NCBI RefSeq assembly: GCF_902833225.1
Contig: NZ_CADFEI010000007.1
Coordinates: 1-64,000 of the forward strand
Direction of reading: 5' to 3'
Source of the DNA: Burkholderia sp. BCC1644
GTDB taxonomy: Bacteria > Pseudomonadota > Gammaproteobacteria > Burkholderiales > Burkholderiaceae
Length of the DNA: 64,000 nucleotides
Part shown: piece after piece, positions 9,315 through 18,446 of the stretch
How positions within the stretch are numbered: position 1 is the stretch's first letter
How the letters are laid out: each line of letters begins with the position of its first letter
Program-made: the position numbers and the translations under genes
The notes under the pieces: model-generated
What the model saw: only the letters and a program-made list of their open reading frames with translations
The model's database searches: none
What the model was told of the DNA's origin: nothing

Positions 9315-10241
9315 ATGACCGCCGCATTTCCGGAGATCCTCGCGCTCGGCGAGGCGATGATCGAATTCAACCAGTCGCAGCCGGGTCATCCCGAATTCCT
9401 GCAGGGCTTCGGCGGCGACACGTCGAATTTCTGCATCGCGGCGGCGCGCCAGGGCGCGTCGACGGGCTTCGTGTCGGCGATCGGCGATGATCCGTTCGGC
9501 CGCTTGCTGGCCGACATGTGGCAGGCGGAACACGTCGACACGACTTACGTGCGGATCGATCGCACGGCGCCGACGGGCGTGTATTTCGTCACGCACGGCG
9601 CCGACGGTCACCAGTTCGACTATCTGCGCGCGGGCTCCGCCGCGAGCCGCTATGCGACGGGCGACCTGCCGCTCGACGCGCTCGCGGCCGCGAAGGCCGT
9701 GCACTTGTCGGGCATCAGCCTTGCGATCAGCACGGCCGCGTGCGACGCGGCGTTCGCGGCGATCGACCATGCGCGCCGCCACGGCGCGAAGGTCAGCTTC
9801 GACACGAACCTGCGTCTGAAGCTGTGGCCGTTGCCGCGCGCCCGCGCGGTGATGCGCGAAGCGCTGCGCCAGACGGACATCTGCCTGCCGAGCTGGGACG
9901 ACGTCACGGCACTGACGGGCGCGAACGATCGCGATGCGATCGTCGATGCGATGCTCGAACACGGGCCGCAGGTCGTCGCGCTGAAGCTCGGCAAGGAAGG
10001 CGCGTATGTCGCGACGCCGAACGAGCGGCGCGTCGTGCCGGGCTTCACGGTCGAGGCTGTCGATGCGACGGGCGCGGGCGACTGCTTCGGTGGCGCGTTC
10101 GTCGCGCGGATCGTCGCGGGCGACGATCCGTTCGCGGCCGCGCGTTATGCGAATGCAGCGGCGGCGCTGTCGACGACAGGCTACGGCGCGGTCGCGCCGA
10201 TTCCGCACCGCGACGCGGTGGAGCGCCTGATGCAAGGCTGA
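9315..10241 (+). CDS. PfkB family sugar kinase, probably 2-keto-3-deoxygluconate kinase-like
   Basis: The 308-residue protein is a ribokinase/PfkB carbohydrate kinase. The N-terminal EAMIEF and GGDTSN segments bind sugar, and the C-terminal signature DATGAGD at residues 250-256 carries the catalytic base Asp256 and the anion hole. The FDTNLR and KLGKEGAY segments resemble 2-keto-3-deoxygluconate kinases, which make KDPG for the Entner-Doudoroff route, but fructokinase-like substrates remain possible. It begins 3 bp after rimO, and its ribosome site lies inside the rimO end. The link to rimO is positional rather than metabolic. Confidence 0.85.
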   Translation: MTAAFPEILALGEAMIEFNQSQPGHPEFLQGFGGDTSNFCIAAARQGASTGFVSAIGDDPFGRLLADMWQAEHVDTTYVRIDRTAPTGVYFVTHGADGHQFDYLRAGSAASRYATGDLPLDALAAAKAVHLSGISLAISTAACDAAFAAIDHARRHGAKVSFDTNLRLKLWPLPRARAVMREALRQTDICLPSWDDVTALTGANDRDAIVDAMLEHGPQVVALKLGKEGAYVATPNERRVVPGFTVEAVDATGAGDCFGGAFVARIVAGDDPFAAARYANAAAALSTTGYGAVAPIPHRDAVERLMQG

Positions 10242-10331
10242 CGCACCACGCGTACGCCGGCCACGGCCCCGCACGACGGGCAGGGCATCGCCGCGATTTT
10301 CGAGCGAATCTGAAGCAAGGAGCAACACAAG

Positions 10332-10874
10332 GTGGGTCGATATTCGGAATGGCAACGGGCGCTCGTCGTCGCAGGCGCGCTGGCAACGTGCCTCGCGATG
10401 CCGCGCGTGGTCGCGGCGCAGGCCGTCGCGCCGGGCGTGCAGCAGGATGAACCGGCAGCGGCGCGGCCGCTGAAGCCGAATCCCGAGTTCGCCCGCCTGC
10501 CGCGCTACGAAGGCACGCTTGGCGATCGACCGATCGTCGTGCATCTCGGCCCGAAGACGGACGAGGAAGGCGTGCACGGCGAGTACCAGTTCGCCGATAC
10601 GGGCGAGGTCGTGCTGCTCGCGGGCGATCGCGACGGCGACACGCTCGAGATCGAGGAATCGAACGACGGCACGAACATCACGGGCGTGTGGGTGGGCCGC
10701 TTCGACACGACGGGCGACCTGAAGGCCGACCGGATGAACTCGGACGAATCGGATCCGCAGCCGGTCGTGCTGCGCCTGGCGCCGGGCAAGCGCGCGGCGC
10801 TGCAGGTGCGCGACGGCCGCGTGCAGGAAATCGAGACGGTGGGTGGCGTCGTCAACCTGCGCACCGACGACTGA
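10332..10874 (+). CDS. Exported hypothetical protein
   Basis: A 180-residue protein begins at a GTG that follows AAGGAG (10317-10322) at normal spacing. The first 29 residues form a signal peptide ending in VVAAQ. The mature protein is acidic and beta-rich, with a TNITGVWVGRFDTTGDL segment and no cysteine. I do not recognise the family. It lies 90 bp after the sugar kinase on the same strand, and a short gap separates it from metC, so it may be transcribed with either. Confidence 0.65.
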   Translation: MGRYSEWQRALVVAGALATCLAMPRVVAAQAVAPGVQQDEPAAARPLKPNPEFARLPRYEGTLGDRPIVVHLGPKTDEEGVHGEYQFADTGEVVLLAGDRDGDTLEIEESNDGTNITGVWVGRFDTTGDLKADRMNSDESDPQPVVLRLAPGKRAALQVRDGRVQEIETVGGVVNLRTDD

Positions 10875-10987
10875 GCGCGCGCTGGCTCGGCGGGCGCGGC
10901 GCGCATTGTACCGGGCCAAGCGCGCCGATTTTGGCTAATCTAGCGACATATTCCGCAACCGAACGGCCTCGTGTCCGGCTTCCTGTC

Positions 10988-12169
10988 ATGACTGCATCCA
11001 CTCCCAAGCGCGCACTTCAAACCCGTATCGTTCAACCCGACGACGTCATTCCGGAAGGCTTCCGGTCGTTCGTGCCGCCGGTCGCGCGTGCGTCGACGGT
11101 CGTGTTTCCCGATCTCGCGACGATGCGCGCGCTCGTCTGGCACAACGACAACCAGTGGCGCTACGGGCTGCACGCGACGCCGACGTCGCTCGCGCTCGCG
11201 CAGCGGCTTGCCGAGATCGAGGGCGGCACGCATGCGCTGCTGCAGCCGTCGGGCCTCGCGGCGATCATGAACGTGTACTTCGGGATCGTGAAAGCGGGCG
11301 ACGACGTGCTGATTCCGCACAACGTGTACGGGCCGAACGCCGATTTCGGCAACTGGCTCGCGAAGGATTTCGGCATCACAGTGCGCTTCTACGATCCGCT
11401 GATCGGCGCCGGCATCGCCGACCTGATCCAGCCGGACACGCGGCTGATCTGGATCGAGGCGCCGGGTTCGGTGACGATGGAAGTGCCCGACGTGCAGGCG
11501 ATCACCGCGGCCGCGAAGGCGCGCGGCATCGTCACCGCGATCGACAACACCTTCTCGGCCGGGCTCGCGTTCAAGCCGTTCGATCACGGCGTCGACATCT
11601 CGGTGCAGGCACTGACCAAGTATCAGTCGGGCGGCAGCGACGTGCTGATGGGCGCGACGATCACCGCGAACGCGGAACTGCACGCGAAGCTGAAGCTTGC
11701 GCGGATGCGCTGCGGGATCGGCGTGTCGGTCGACGATTGCTCGCTCGTGCTGCGCAGCCTGCCGAGCATGCAGGTGCGCTTCGACGCGCACGGCAAGAGC
11801 GCGCTCGCACTTGCGCAATGGCTGAAGGCGCGGCCGGAGATCGCGGCGGTGCTGCATCCGCAGATCGCCGATTGTCCGGGGCACGCGTCGTTCATGCGCG
11901 ATTTCACAGGGGCGGGCGGGCTGTTCTCGGTGGTGTTCGACGAACGCTACAGCGCGGAGCAGATCGACCGCTTCGTCGAGTCGCTCGAACTGTTCGCGAT
12001 CGGCTGGAGCTGGGGCGGTGCATGCAGCCTCGCGATGCCTTACGACGTCGCGTCGATGCGTCCGGACTGGACGCATCGCGGCACGCTGGTGCGTTTCTAT
12101 GTCGGCCTGGAAGACGAAGCCGACCTGCGCGCGGACATCGAACGCGCGATGCAGGGCGTACTCGGCTGA
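10988..12169 (+). CDS. metC: Cystathionine beta-lyase MetC
   Basis: The 393-residue PLP enzyme of the Cys/Met metabolism family cleaves cystathionine to homocysteine, pyruvate and ammonia in methionine synthesis. The PLP lysine is Lys211 in ALTKYQSGG, preceded by the cofactor-binding IDNTFSAG segment. The HNVYGPN region and the WSWGG segment near the C-terminus fit MetC rather than the gamma-synthase. The ATG at 10988 gives the family's normal length; an open frame extending to 10688 overlaps the preceding gene. A bidirectional terminator separates it from the convergent serB. Confidence 0.9.
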   Translation: MTASTPKRALQTRIVQPDDVIPEGFRSFVPPVARASTVVFPDLATMRALVWHNDNQWRYGLHATPTSLALAQRLAEIEGGTHALLQPSGLAAIMNVYFGIVKAGDDVLIPHNVYGPNADFGNWLAKDFGITVRFYDPLIGAGIADLIQPDTRLIWIEAPGSVTMEVPDVQAITAAAKARGIVTAIDNTFSAGLAFKPFDHGVDISVQALTKYQSGGSDVLMGATITANAELHAKLKLARMRCGIGVSVDDCSLVLRSLPSMQVRFDAHGKSALALAQWLKARPEIAAVLHPQIADCPGHASFMRDFTGAGGLFSVVFDERYSAEQIDRFVESLELFAIGWSWGGACSLAMPYDVASMRPDWTHRGTLVRFYVGLEDEADLRADIERAMQGVLG

Positions 12170-12201
12170 TCACGGGCCGCCAACGTTCCCGCGGAAAAAC
12201 G

Positions 12202-12240
12202 AAACGCCGGCGCGATGCAATATCGCGCCGGCGTTTTTCA
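12202..12240. terminator. Bidirectional terminator between metC and serB
   Basis: A 15 bp stem, 12202-12216 with 12222-12236 (core CGCCGGCGCGAT), has a 5-base loop. T-rich sequence follows on the + strand and the A-run on the left serves the opposite direction. Confidence 0.9.
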
Positions 12241-12257
12241 TGGGTGGTCCGGCAGGA

Positions 12258-13103
12258 TCAGAACAGCCGCAGCAGCCCGTCGAGGCCGACATGGTCGAAC
12301 GCGACCGTCGCCGCGTCGCGCACGACCGGCTTCGCGTGGAACGCGACCGACAGCCCGGCTTCGGCCATCATCTTCAGGTCATTCGACCCGTCGCCCATCG
12401 CGATCGCCCGGCTCGGCGCGAGGCCGAGCGACGCACACGTGTCGCGCAGCAGGCGCGCCTTCACGTCGGCGTTGACGATTTCGCCGAGCACCTTGCCGGT
12501 CAGCTTGCCGTCGACGATCTCGAGCGTGTTCGCGTACGCGTAGTCGAGGCCGAGGCGCGCCTTCAGCCGCTCGGTGAAGAACGTGAAGCCGCCCGACACG
12601 AGCAGCGTCTTCATGCCCGCGGCCTTCACGCCGGCCAGCATCGTCTCGGCGCCCGGCGACAGTTGCAGCCGTTCCTCGTACACGCGTTCGAGCGCCTGTG
12701 CGTCGAGCCCGGCCAGCAGCGCGACGCGGCGCGTGAGGCTTTCGTTGAAGTCGCGGATCTCGCCGCGCATCGACGCTTCGGTGATCTCGGCGACCTGCGT
12801 TTTCAGCCCGCAGAAATCGGCGATCTCGTCGATGCATTCGATCGTGATCAGCGTCGAATCCATGTCCATCACGGTCAGCCCGAAATCGCCGAGCGTGCGG
12901 CCGGCCTCGACGAACGCGAAGTCGAGCGCGTGCGTGCCGCAGTACGCGTCGATGTCGAGGCGTTGCGCGGGATTCGCGTTTTCGATGCGCAGCGCGTGAT
13001 CGTCGGTCTGCACGATGCGGGTGCCGCGCGATAGCGCGAGCAGCGGTTTGTGATGGGCGTCCGACAGCGGTGCAAGACTCTGGATGACGAGGTTGTGGGT
13101 CAT
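12258..13103 (-). CDS. serB: Phosphoserine phosphatase SerB
   Basis: This 281-residue HAD-superfamily enzyme dephosphorylates phosphoserine to serine. An N-terminal ACT-like region of about 70 residues precedes the catalytic motif DMDST at residues 80-84, with nucleophile Asp80 and acid/base Asp82. HAD motif II is LLVSGGFTFF and motif III/IV is AMGDGSNDLKM. Length and all motifs match the family. The start is the MTHNLVIQ methionine; larger open frames through this point are antisense artefacts. It is convergent with metC and shares its terminator. Confidence 0.96.
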   Translation of the reverse strand: MTHNLVIQSLAPLSDAHHKPLLALSRGTRIVQTDDHALRIENANPAQRLDIDAYCGTHALDFAFVEAGRTLGDFGLTVMDMDSTLITIECIDEIADFCGLKTQVAEITEASMRGEIRDFNESLTRRVALLAGLDAQALERVYEERLQLSPGAETMLAGVKAAGMKTLLVSGGFTFFTERLKARLGLDYAYANTLEIVDGKLTGKVLGEIVNADVKARLLRDTCASLGLAPSRAIAMGDGSNDLKMMAEAGLSVAFHAKPVVRDAATVAFDHVGLDGLLRLF

Positions 13104-13270
13104 GACGGGATGGTTGGGAGACGAATGAAATGCGTGCGCGGCCAACGGGCGGCCGCTTGCGGACGCGGGCCCCGTCCGGCGTCGGGCCCTTGCGTGGCGA
13201 ACGCGCCATTGTAGCCGGTCGGCCGTGCCGGGCGGTCGGGGGCGGATCGAAACGGGGTGCGGCGCAGCGG

Positions 13271-14212
13271 TTATTGCGCGTCGTGGCCGTCCCAGTACGG
13301 CGGATCGCCGAAATGCTCGGCGAGGAACGCAATGAACGCGAGCGTTTTCAGCGGCACGTGCGCGCGGCTCGGATAGACGGCCCAGATCGCGACCTCTTCC
13401 GCGAACGGATAGTCGTCGAGCACCGTGACGAGCGCGCCGCTCGCGAGCAGCGGGCCGACATCCCAGGTCGACTTGATCGCGATCCCGAAGCCGTCGACGA
13501 GCGCTTCGCGAATCGCCTCGCCGTTGCTCGCGACGAGCCGGCCGCCGACCCGCACGGTCAGCGGGCCTTGCGGCGTCGCGAACGACCAGTCGCGCTGGTC
13601 GCCGAGGATCACGCATTCGTGCTGCGTCAGATCGGCCGGATGGCGCGGCGCACCGTGCTCGGCGAGATACGCGGGTGAGCAGCACAGCACGCGCCGGTTG
13701 GCGGCGAGCTTGCGCGCGACGAGCGTCGAATCCTTCAGTGCGCCGAGCCGGATCGCGACGTCGTAGCCGTCGTCGACGAGATCGACGATCTCGTCGGACA
13801 GCCGCAGGTCGAGCGACACCGACGGGTAGCGGCGCAGGAACGCGGGAATCACCGGCGCGACGTGCTGGCGGCCAAACGACGACGACATCGACACTTTCAG
13901 CCGTCCGTACGGCTCGGTGCGGCCATGGCCGACCGAGGCGCGTGCGGCGTCGGCGGCCGACAGCAGCGCGTCGGCGCGCGCCATGAAGATCTCGCCGTCC
14001 TGCGTGAGGCTGATGCGGCGCGTGGTGCGGTGCAGCAACCGCGCGCCGAGCTGGCGTTCGAGCTGCGCGATGCGTGCACTCGCGACCGCCGCTGACACGC
14101 CGAACTCGCGGCCGGCCGCGGTGACGTTCGCGAGCAGCGCCGCCCGCACGAACAGCGCGACGTCGAGCAGGTCGAGCGGTTTGTCGGGAATCGGAATCGG
14201 ATCGGGCGCCAT
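13271..14212 (-). CDS. LysR family transcriptional regulator
   Basis: The 313-residue protein has a LysR winged-helix domain near residues 14-73 (LFVRAALLANVTAAGREFGVS recognition region, then ARLLHRTTRRISLT). A substrate-binding domain follows, with the GRLKVSMSSSFGR and IPAFLRRYP segments typical of the CrgA/AaeR-like LysR branch. It is divergent from a quinone oxidoreductase-like gene. A perfect dyad lies 11-31 bp upstream of its start. Regulators in this position usually control themselves and the divergent gene, often in response to quinones or electrophiles; the ligand here is unknown. Confidence 0.93.
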   Translation of the reverse strand: MAPDPIPIPDKPLDLLDVALFVRAALLANVTAAGREFGVSAAVASARIAQLERQLGARLLHRTTRRISLTQDGEIFMARADALLSAADAARASVGHGRTEPYGRLKVSMSSSFGRQHVAPVIPAFLRRYPSVSLDLRLSDEIVDLVDDGYDVAIRLGALKDSTLVARKLAANRRVLCCSPAYLAEHGAPRHPADLTQHECVILGDQRDWSFATPQGPLTVRVGGRLVASNGEAIREALVDGFGIAIKSTWDVGPLLASGALVTVLDDYPFAEEVAIWAVYPSRAHVPLKTLAFIAFLAEHFGDPPYWDGHDAQ

Positions 14213-14222
14213 TGTTCTGAAA

Positions 14223-14243
14223 TTCCTGAAAATGTTTCAGGAA
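14223..14243. promoter_or_regulatory. Dyad operator with LysR T-N11-A box
   Basis: TTCCTGAAA and its exact inverse TTTCAGGAA are separated by ATG. The inner part reads TGAAA-N3-TTTCA, which is the T-N11-A consensus of LysR sites. It sits in the intergenic region between the LysR gene and the divergent oxidoreductase. Confidence 0.8.
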
Positions 14244-14336
14244 ATATAGCGGTTTTCTAGAATGATCGGGTTGCCTACGATGACGTTCATGGGGCTGCGC
14301 CGCGGCCCGCCCGGATTCCCTGAAAGGAGTATCGAG

Positions 14337-15353
14337 ATGAAAGCCGTTGGACTGACCCGCTATCTGCCGATCGACGACCCGCAAGCCTTGCTCGACGTGG
14401 AGCTGCCGCAGCCCGTGCCCGGCCCGCGCGACCTGCTCGTGAAGGTCGAGGCGATCTCCGTGAATCCGGTGGACACCAAGGTGCGCGCGCCGAAGCCGCA
14501 GGTCGAGGAGACGCCGCGCGTGCTCGGCTGGGATGCGGCCGGCACGGTGGTCGCGGTCGGCGCCGACGTGACGCTGTTCCGCCCCGGCGACGAAGTGTTC
14601 TACGCGGGCAGCATCACGCGGCCCGGCGCGAACAGCGAATTCCACACGGTCGACGAACGGATCGCCGCGCTGAAACCGCGCACGCTCGACTTCGCCGCGT
14701 CAGCCGCGCTGCCGCTCACGGCACTGACCGCGTGGGAAGCGCTGTTCGACCGGCTGCACGTGTCGCCGCAGGGCGCGGACGCCGGCAAGTCGGTGCTGAT
14801 CATCGGCGGCGCGGGCGGCGTGGGCTCGATCGCGATCCAGCTCGCGAAGACGCTCGGCAAGCTGCACGTGATCGCGACCGCATCGCGGCCGGCGTCGGCC
14901 GACTGGGTGCGCTCGCTCGGCGCGGATGCAGTGGTCGACCACTTCGGCGACCTGCCTGCGCAGCTGCGCGAGGCTGGCCACCCGAACGTCGACTACGTGC
15001 TGATCTTCAACGACACGGATCGTCATTTCCCTGCCGCTGCGGAAGTAATCCGGCCGCAAGGCGGCATTTGCACGATCGTCGAGAACGAGAAGCCGGTGCC
15101 GGTCGAGCTGCTGAAGGCGAAGAGTGCCGCGTTTCACTGGGAATTCATGTTCACGCGTGCCATGTTCGAGACGCCGGACATGATCGAGCAGCACCGGATC
15201 CTCGGCGAAGTCGCGCGGCTGGTCGACGGCGGCACGCTGCGCACGACGCTCGGCGAACAGCTCGGCACGATCAACGCGGCGAACCTGCGGCGCGCGCACC
15301 AGTTGCTCGAGGCCGGGCGTTCGATCGGCAAGCTCGTGCTGAGCGGTTTCTGA
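14337..15353 (+). CDS. Zinc-type alcohol dehydrogenase-like / quinone oxidoreductase
   Basis: The 338-residue medium-chain dehydrogenase has a GroES-like N-terminal domain (VEAISVNPVDTKVR) and a Rossmann domain with GGAGGVG at residues 157-163. Catalytic-zinc ligands are not evident, so it probably belongs to the zinc-independent NADPH:quinone reductase-like subgroup. The start follows AAAGGAGT (14323-14330). It is divergent from the LysR gene and probably its target, which suggests a role in detoxifying quinones or enals. Confidence 0.88.
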   Translation: MKAVGLTRYLPIDDPQALLDVELPQPVPGPRDLLVKVEAISVNPVDTKVRAPKPQVEETPRVLGWDAAGTVVAVGADVTLFRPGDEVFYAGSITRPGANSEFHTVDERIAALKPRTLDFAASAALPLTALTAWEALFDRLHVSPQGADAGKSVLIIGGAGGVGSIAIQLAKTLGKLHVIATASRPASADWVRSLGADAVVDHFGDLPAQLREAGHPNVDYVLIFNDTDRHFPAAAEVIRPQGGICTIVENEKPVPVELLKAKSAAFHWEFMFTRAMFETPDMIEQHRILGEVARLVDGGTLRTTLGEQLGTINAANLRRAHQLLEAGRSIGKLVLSGF

Positions 15354-15512
15354 AACCGTCGCCCGCGTAAGGTTGCGACGCCGCGAATGCAAGCGGGGTA
15401 ACACCCGATGCGTTTGCGGCGCATTGCACCCCGCTTGGCGGTAGACTGGCAGCGCATCATGCATCGAAAACCGCGCGGCACGCGCGTGCCGCCGCATTAC
15501 AAGGAGGTCAGC

Positions 15513-16064
15513 ATGAGCCAACGCAGCTTGTCAGTCGCCGCATCGTGGTCGGTCGTGTTCGCGGCGGCGTGCGTCAGCGCGAGCGTATTCGCGGCGCCGC
15601 CGGTCAAGGGCAGCCTGAAGGGCGGCGGTACCGGACAGCTCGAATACACCGTCAAGGTCGACTCGAAGACCTTCGGCAACACGCAGGAGACCCGCAAGAT
15701 CCGCTCGGGCGAGACGGACGATTTCAACTGGAAGTCGGTGCCGCCGAGTGGTGCGGTCGCGATGCCGGACGGCTGCCCGAACGCCGACAACCTGCCGCGC
15801 GACGCGAACGGCGCGATGGTGCGCCAGACCCAGGTGCGGCTCGCGCCGTCGGTCGACGCGAAGGGCGTCGCCAACGTGCAGATGAGCTTCCAGGCGGCCG
15901 CGCCGAAGGGCACGCGCAGCGTGACGGCCGGCGGCAAGTCGCTGCAGTGCCCGGACGTCGTGTCGCTGAGCCAGGTCAAGTGGGTGTCGATTCCGACCAA
16001 CGGCGGGTCGAAGTCCGTGGCGATGAGCGACGGTACCAGGGTGACGGTGTCGATCAAGCGCTGA
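15513..16064 (+). CDS. Exported hypothetical protein
   Basis: A 183-residue protein starts at an ATG preceded by a near-perfect ribosome site, AAGGAGGT (15501-15508). A signal peptide ends near FAAPP (residue 29). The mature part contains glycine/serine-rich beta segments (GSLKGGGTGQLEY) and two cysteines (PDGCPNAD and LQCPD) that could form a disulfide. I do not recognise the family. It stands alone between two unrelated units. Confidence 0.7.
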   Translation: MSQRSLSVAASWSVVFAAACVSASVFAAPPVKGSLKGGGTGQLEYTVKVDSKTFGNTQETRKIRSGETDDFNWKSVPPSGAVAMPDGCPNADNLPRDANGAMVRQTQVRLAPSVDAKGVANVQMSFQAAAPKGTRSVTAGGKSLQCPDVVSLSQVKWVSIPTNGGSKSVAMSDGTRVTVSIKR

Positions 16065-16278
16065 GCGGCGCGCGCGGGCCGGCATTTCGTCCGGTGCGCG
16101 CGCAACGGATTCGCGGGCGGCGTGAACGGGGCGGCACGTGAGCGTTGCGTGCTGCCATTCCGATGTTTCCCCGACGCCTTTCGCGGCAGGGTGCCGCTGC
16201 CGTGCGGCAGCGGTGCGTGACGTCATGCAGATGTCACGTCATGCTCGCCCGCATCCTGTCCTTCCCGCAAGACTCCCG

Positions 16279-16752
16279 ATGAAACTGCGAATGCGCGTGC
16301 TGCTGTCTGCCATTGCACTCGTCGCCGTGCATGCGCACGCGGCCGACGATTGCAGCTTCGTGAAGAAAGTCGAGCTGCCGTCGCGGCAACAGGTGGCCGT
16401 CGTGTCGAGCGGCGCGCTCGAACCGTGCTCGACCGGCAGCTACGCGGTGCGTGTGTATTCCACCGCACATGCGGCGCCGGGCTTCGATACCGACGATTAC
16501 GTGACAGGCATGCTGCATGCGCGTGATGGTACGGTCACCGATGCGTTCACGGCCGACCTTGGCGCACGTGCGCCAAAGGCACTCGTGGTGACGACGCGCT
16601 CGGCCGGCAGCGGCGGTTATGTCGGCGCACAGGCCTATGTGGCGACGCAGCGCGCAGTGCGGCTCGTCGCGTCGGTCGACGGGCTCGCGCCCGATGCGGA
16701 CGTCGCGGCCGCATTGCGGCAGGCGATCGGCAAGCGCCGCGTCGCGCGCTGA
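16279..16752 (+). CDS. Small exported hypothetical protein
   Basis: A 157-residue protein begins with a signal peptide (MRVLLSAIALVAVHAHAAD) and contains a cysteine pair (DDCSFVKK and EPCSTGS) in the mature N-terminal half. The ATG at 16279 is preferred because the signal peptide follows it directly; upstream in-frame starts add non-signal sequence. No family is recognised. It runs toward the convergent fetB, 40 bp away. Confidence 0.6.
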   Translation: MKLRMRVLLSAIALVAVHAHAADDCSFVKKVELPSRQQVAVVSSGALEPCSTGSYAVRVYSTAHAAPGFDTDDYVTGMLHARDGTVTDAFTADLGARAPKALVVTTRSAGSGGYVGAQAYVATQRAVRLVASVDGLAPDADVAAALRQAIGKRRVAR

Positions 16753-16792
16753 CCGCACACTGCGCGAACGCAGCGCGCGGTACCTGCGCGTG

Positions 16793-17592
16793 TCAGTGCG
16801 CGCGCTCTTCGAGCCGCGACGCGAGAAAGCGGTGATCGGCCGAGAACAGCCGGCGATAGGTCATCAGCACCGCGCCGACGGTGCCGAGCGCGGACGCCGC
16901 GGCGATCAGGAACATGATCACGATCTGGTAGCGCACGGCCTGCAGCGGCGACTGGCCGGCGAGCACCTGGCCCGTCATCATCCCCGGCAGGCTCACGACG
17001 CCGACGACGGCCATCTGGTTCAGCGTCGGCAGCATGCCCGCGCGCACGGCCTGGCGCGCGGCGTCCTGCGCGGCTTCCCAGCGCGTCGCGCCGAGCGCGA
17101 GCGCCGTTTCGACGCGGTCGCGGCGCGCCGTGAGCTCTTCCATCATTCGCTCGACGCCGAGCGACACGCCCGTCAGCGTATTGCCGAGAATCATCCCGAG
17201 GATCGGAATCGCGTATTGCGGCGCGAACCACGGATGGATGCGGATCACGACGAACAGCCCGACCGCCGCGACGAACCAGCTGCTGAACCAGATCGACGCG
17301 ATGCTGTCGATGCGCTGGCCGCGATACGTGCGCTTGCCGCGGCCCGCGCCGGCGAAACCGGCGATCAGCGTCATCAGCGCGGTGAGCGGCAGCACGACGT
17401 ACCAGTGCGGATGACCGAACACCCAGCCGAGCACGTAGCCGATCGCGAGCAGCTGTACGACGGTACGCACCGCCGCGAGCGCGAGCTTGCGGCCGAGGCC
17501 GAGCGACAGCGCTGCCGAGATCGCACCGTTGACGGCGACGAGCGCGGCGGCGATGCCGACGTCGACGAGGCTCAGGTCCTGCAGTGCCGGGC

Positions 17593-17596
<4 letters not shown>
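16793..17596 (-). CDS. fetB: FetB-like ABC transporter permease (iron export / stress)
   Basis: The 267-residue integral membrane protein belongs to the FetB (YbbM) family, with several hydrophobic helices and characteristic FAGAGRGKRTYRG and GALVLGATRWEA-like segments (here ALALGATRWEAAQ). In Escherichia coli FetAB exports iron and raises resistance to peroxide; the function here is taken from that family. Its ATG overlaps the stop of fetA by 4 bp (17593-17596), so the ATPase and permease are coupled. Confidence 0.85.
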
Positions 17597-18294
<698 letters not shown>

Positions 18295-18446
18295 GTCACA
18301 AATGAAAAAAAGCGTTAATAGCGCCGAAACGTCACCATGGCGTGCGTCATAATACCGATTGAAAAGCCGCGGGTGTCGTGTGCCGTTCGTCCACGCAAGC
18401 GGCCCGGCATGGTGCGGCAACATTTCAGAACAACAACGGAACCGCC

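Noticed and set aside
7617..10919. A very long minus-strand open frame across rimO and the sugar kinase
   Set aside because: It is an antisense artefact of high-GC codon bias, rich in Arg/His/Ala, without any motif; rimO and the kinase on the other strand have all family features.
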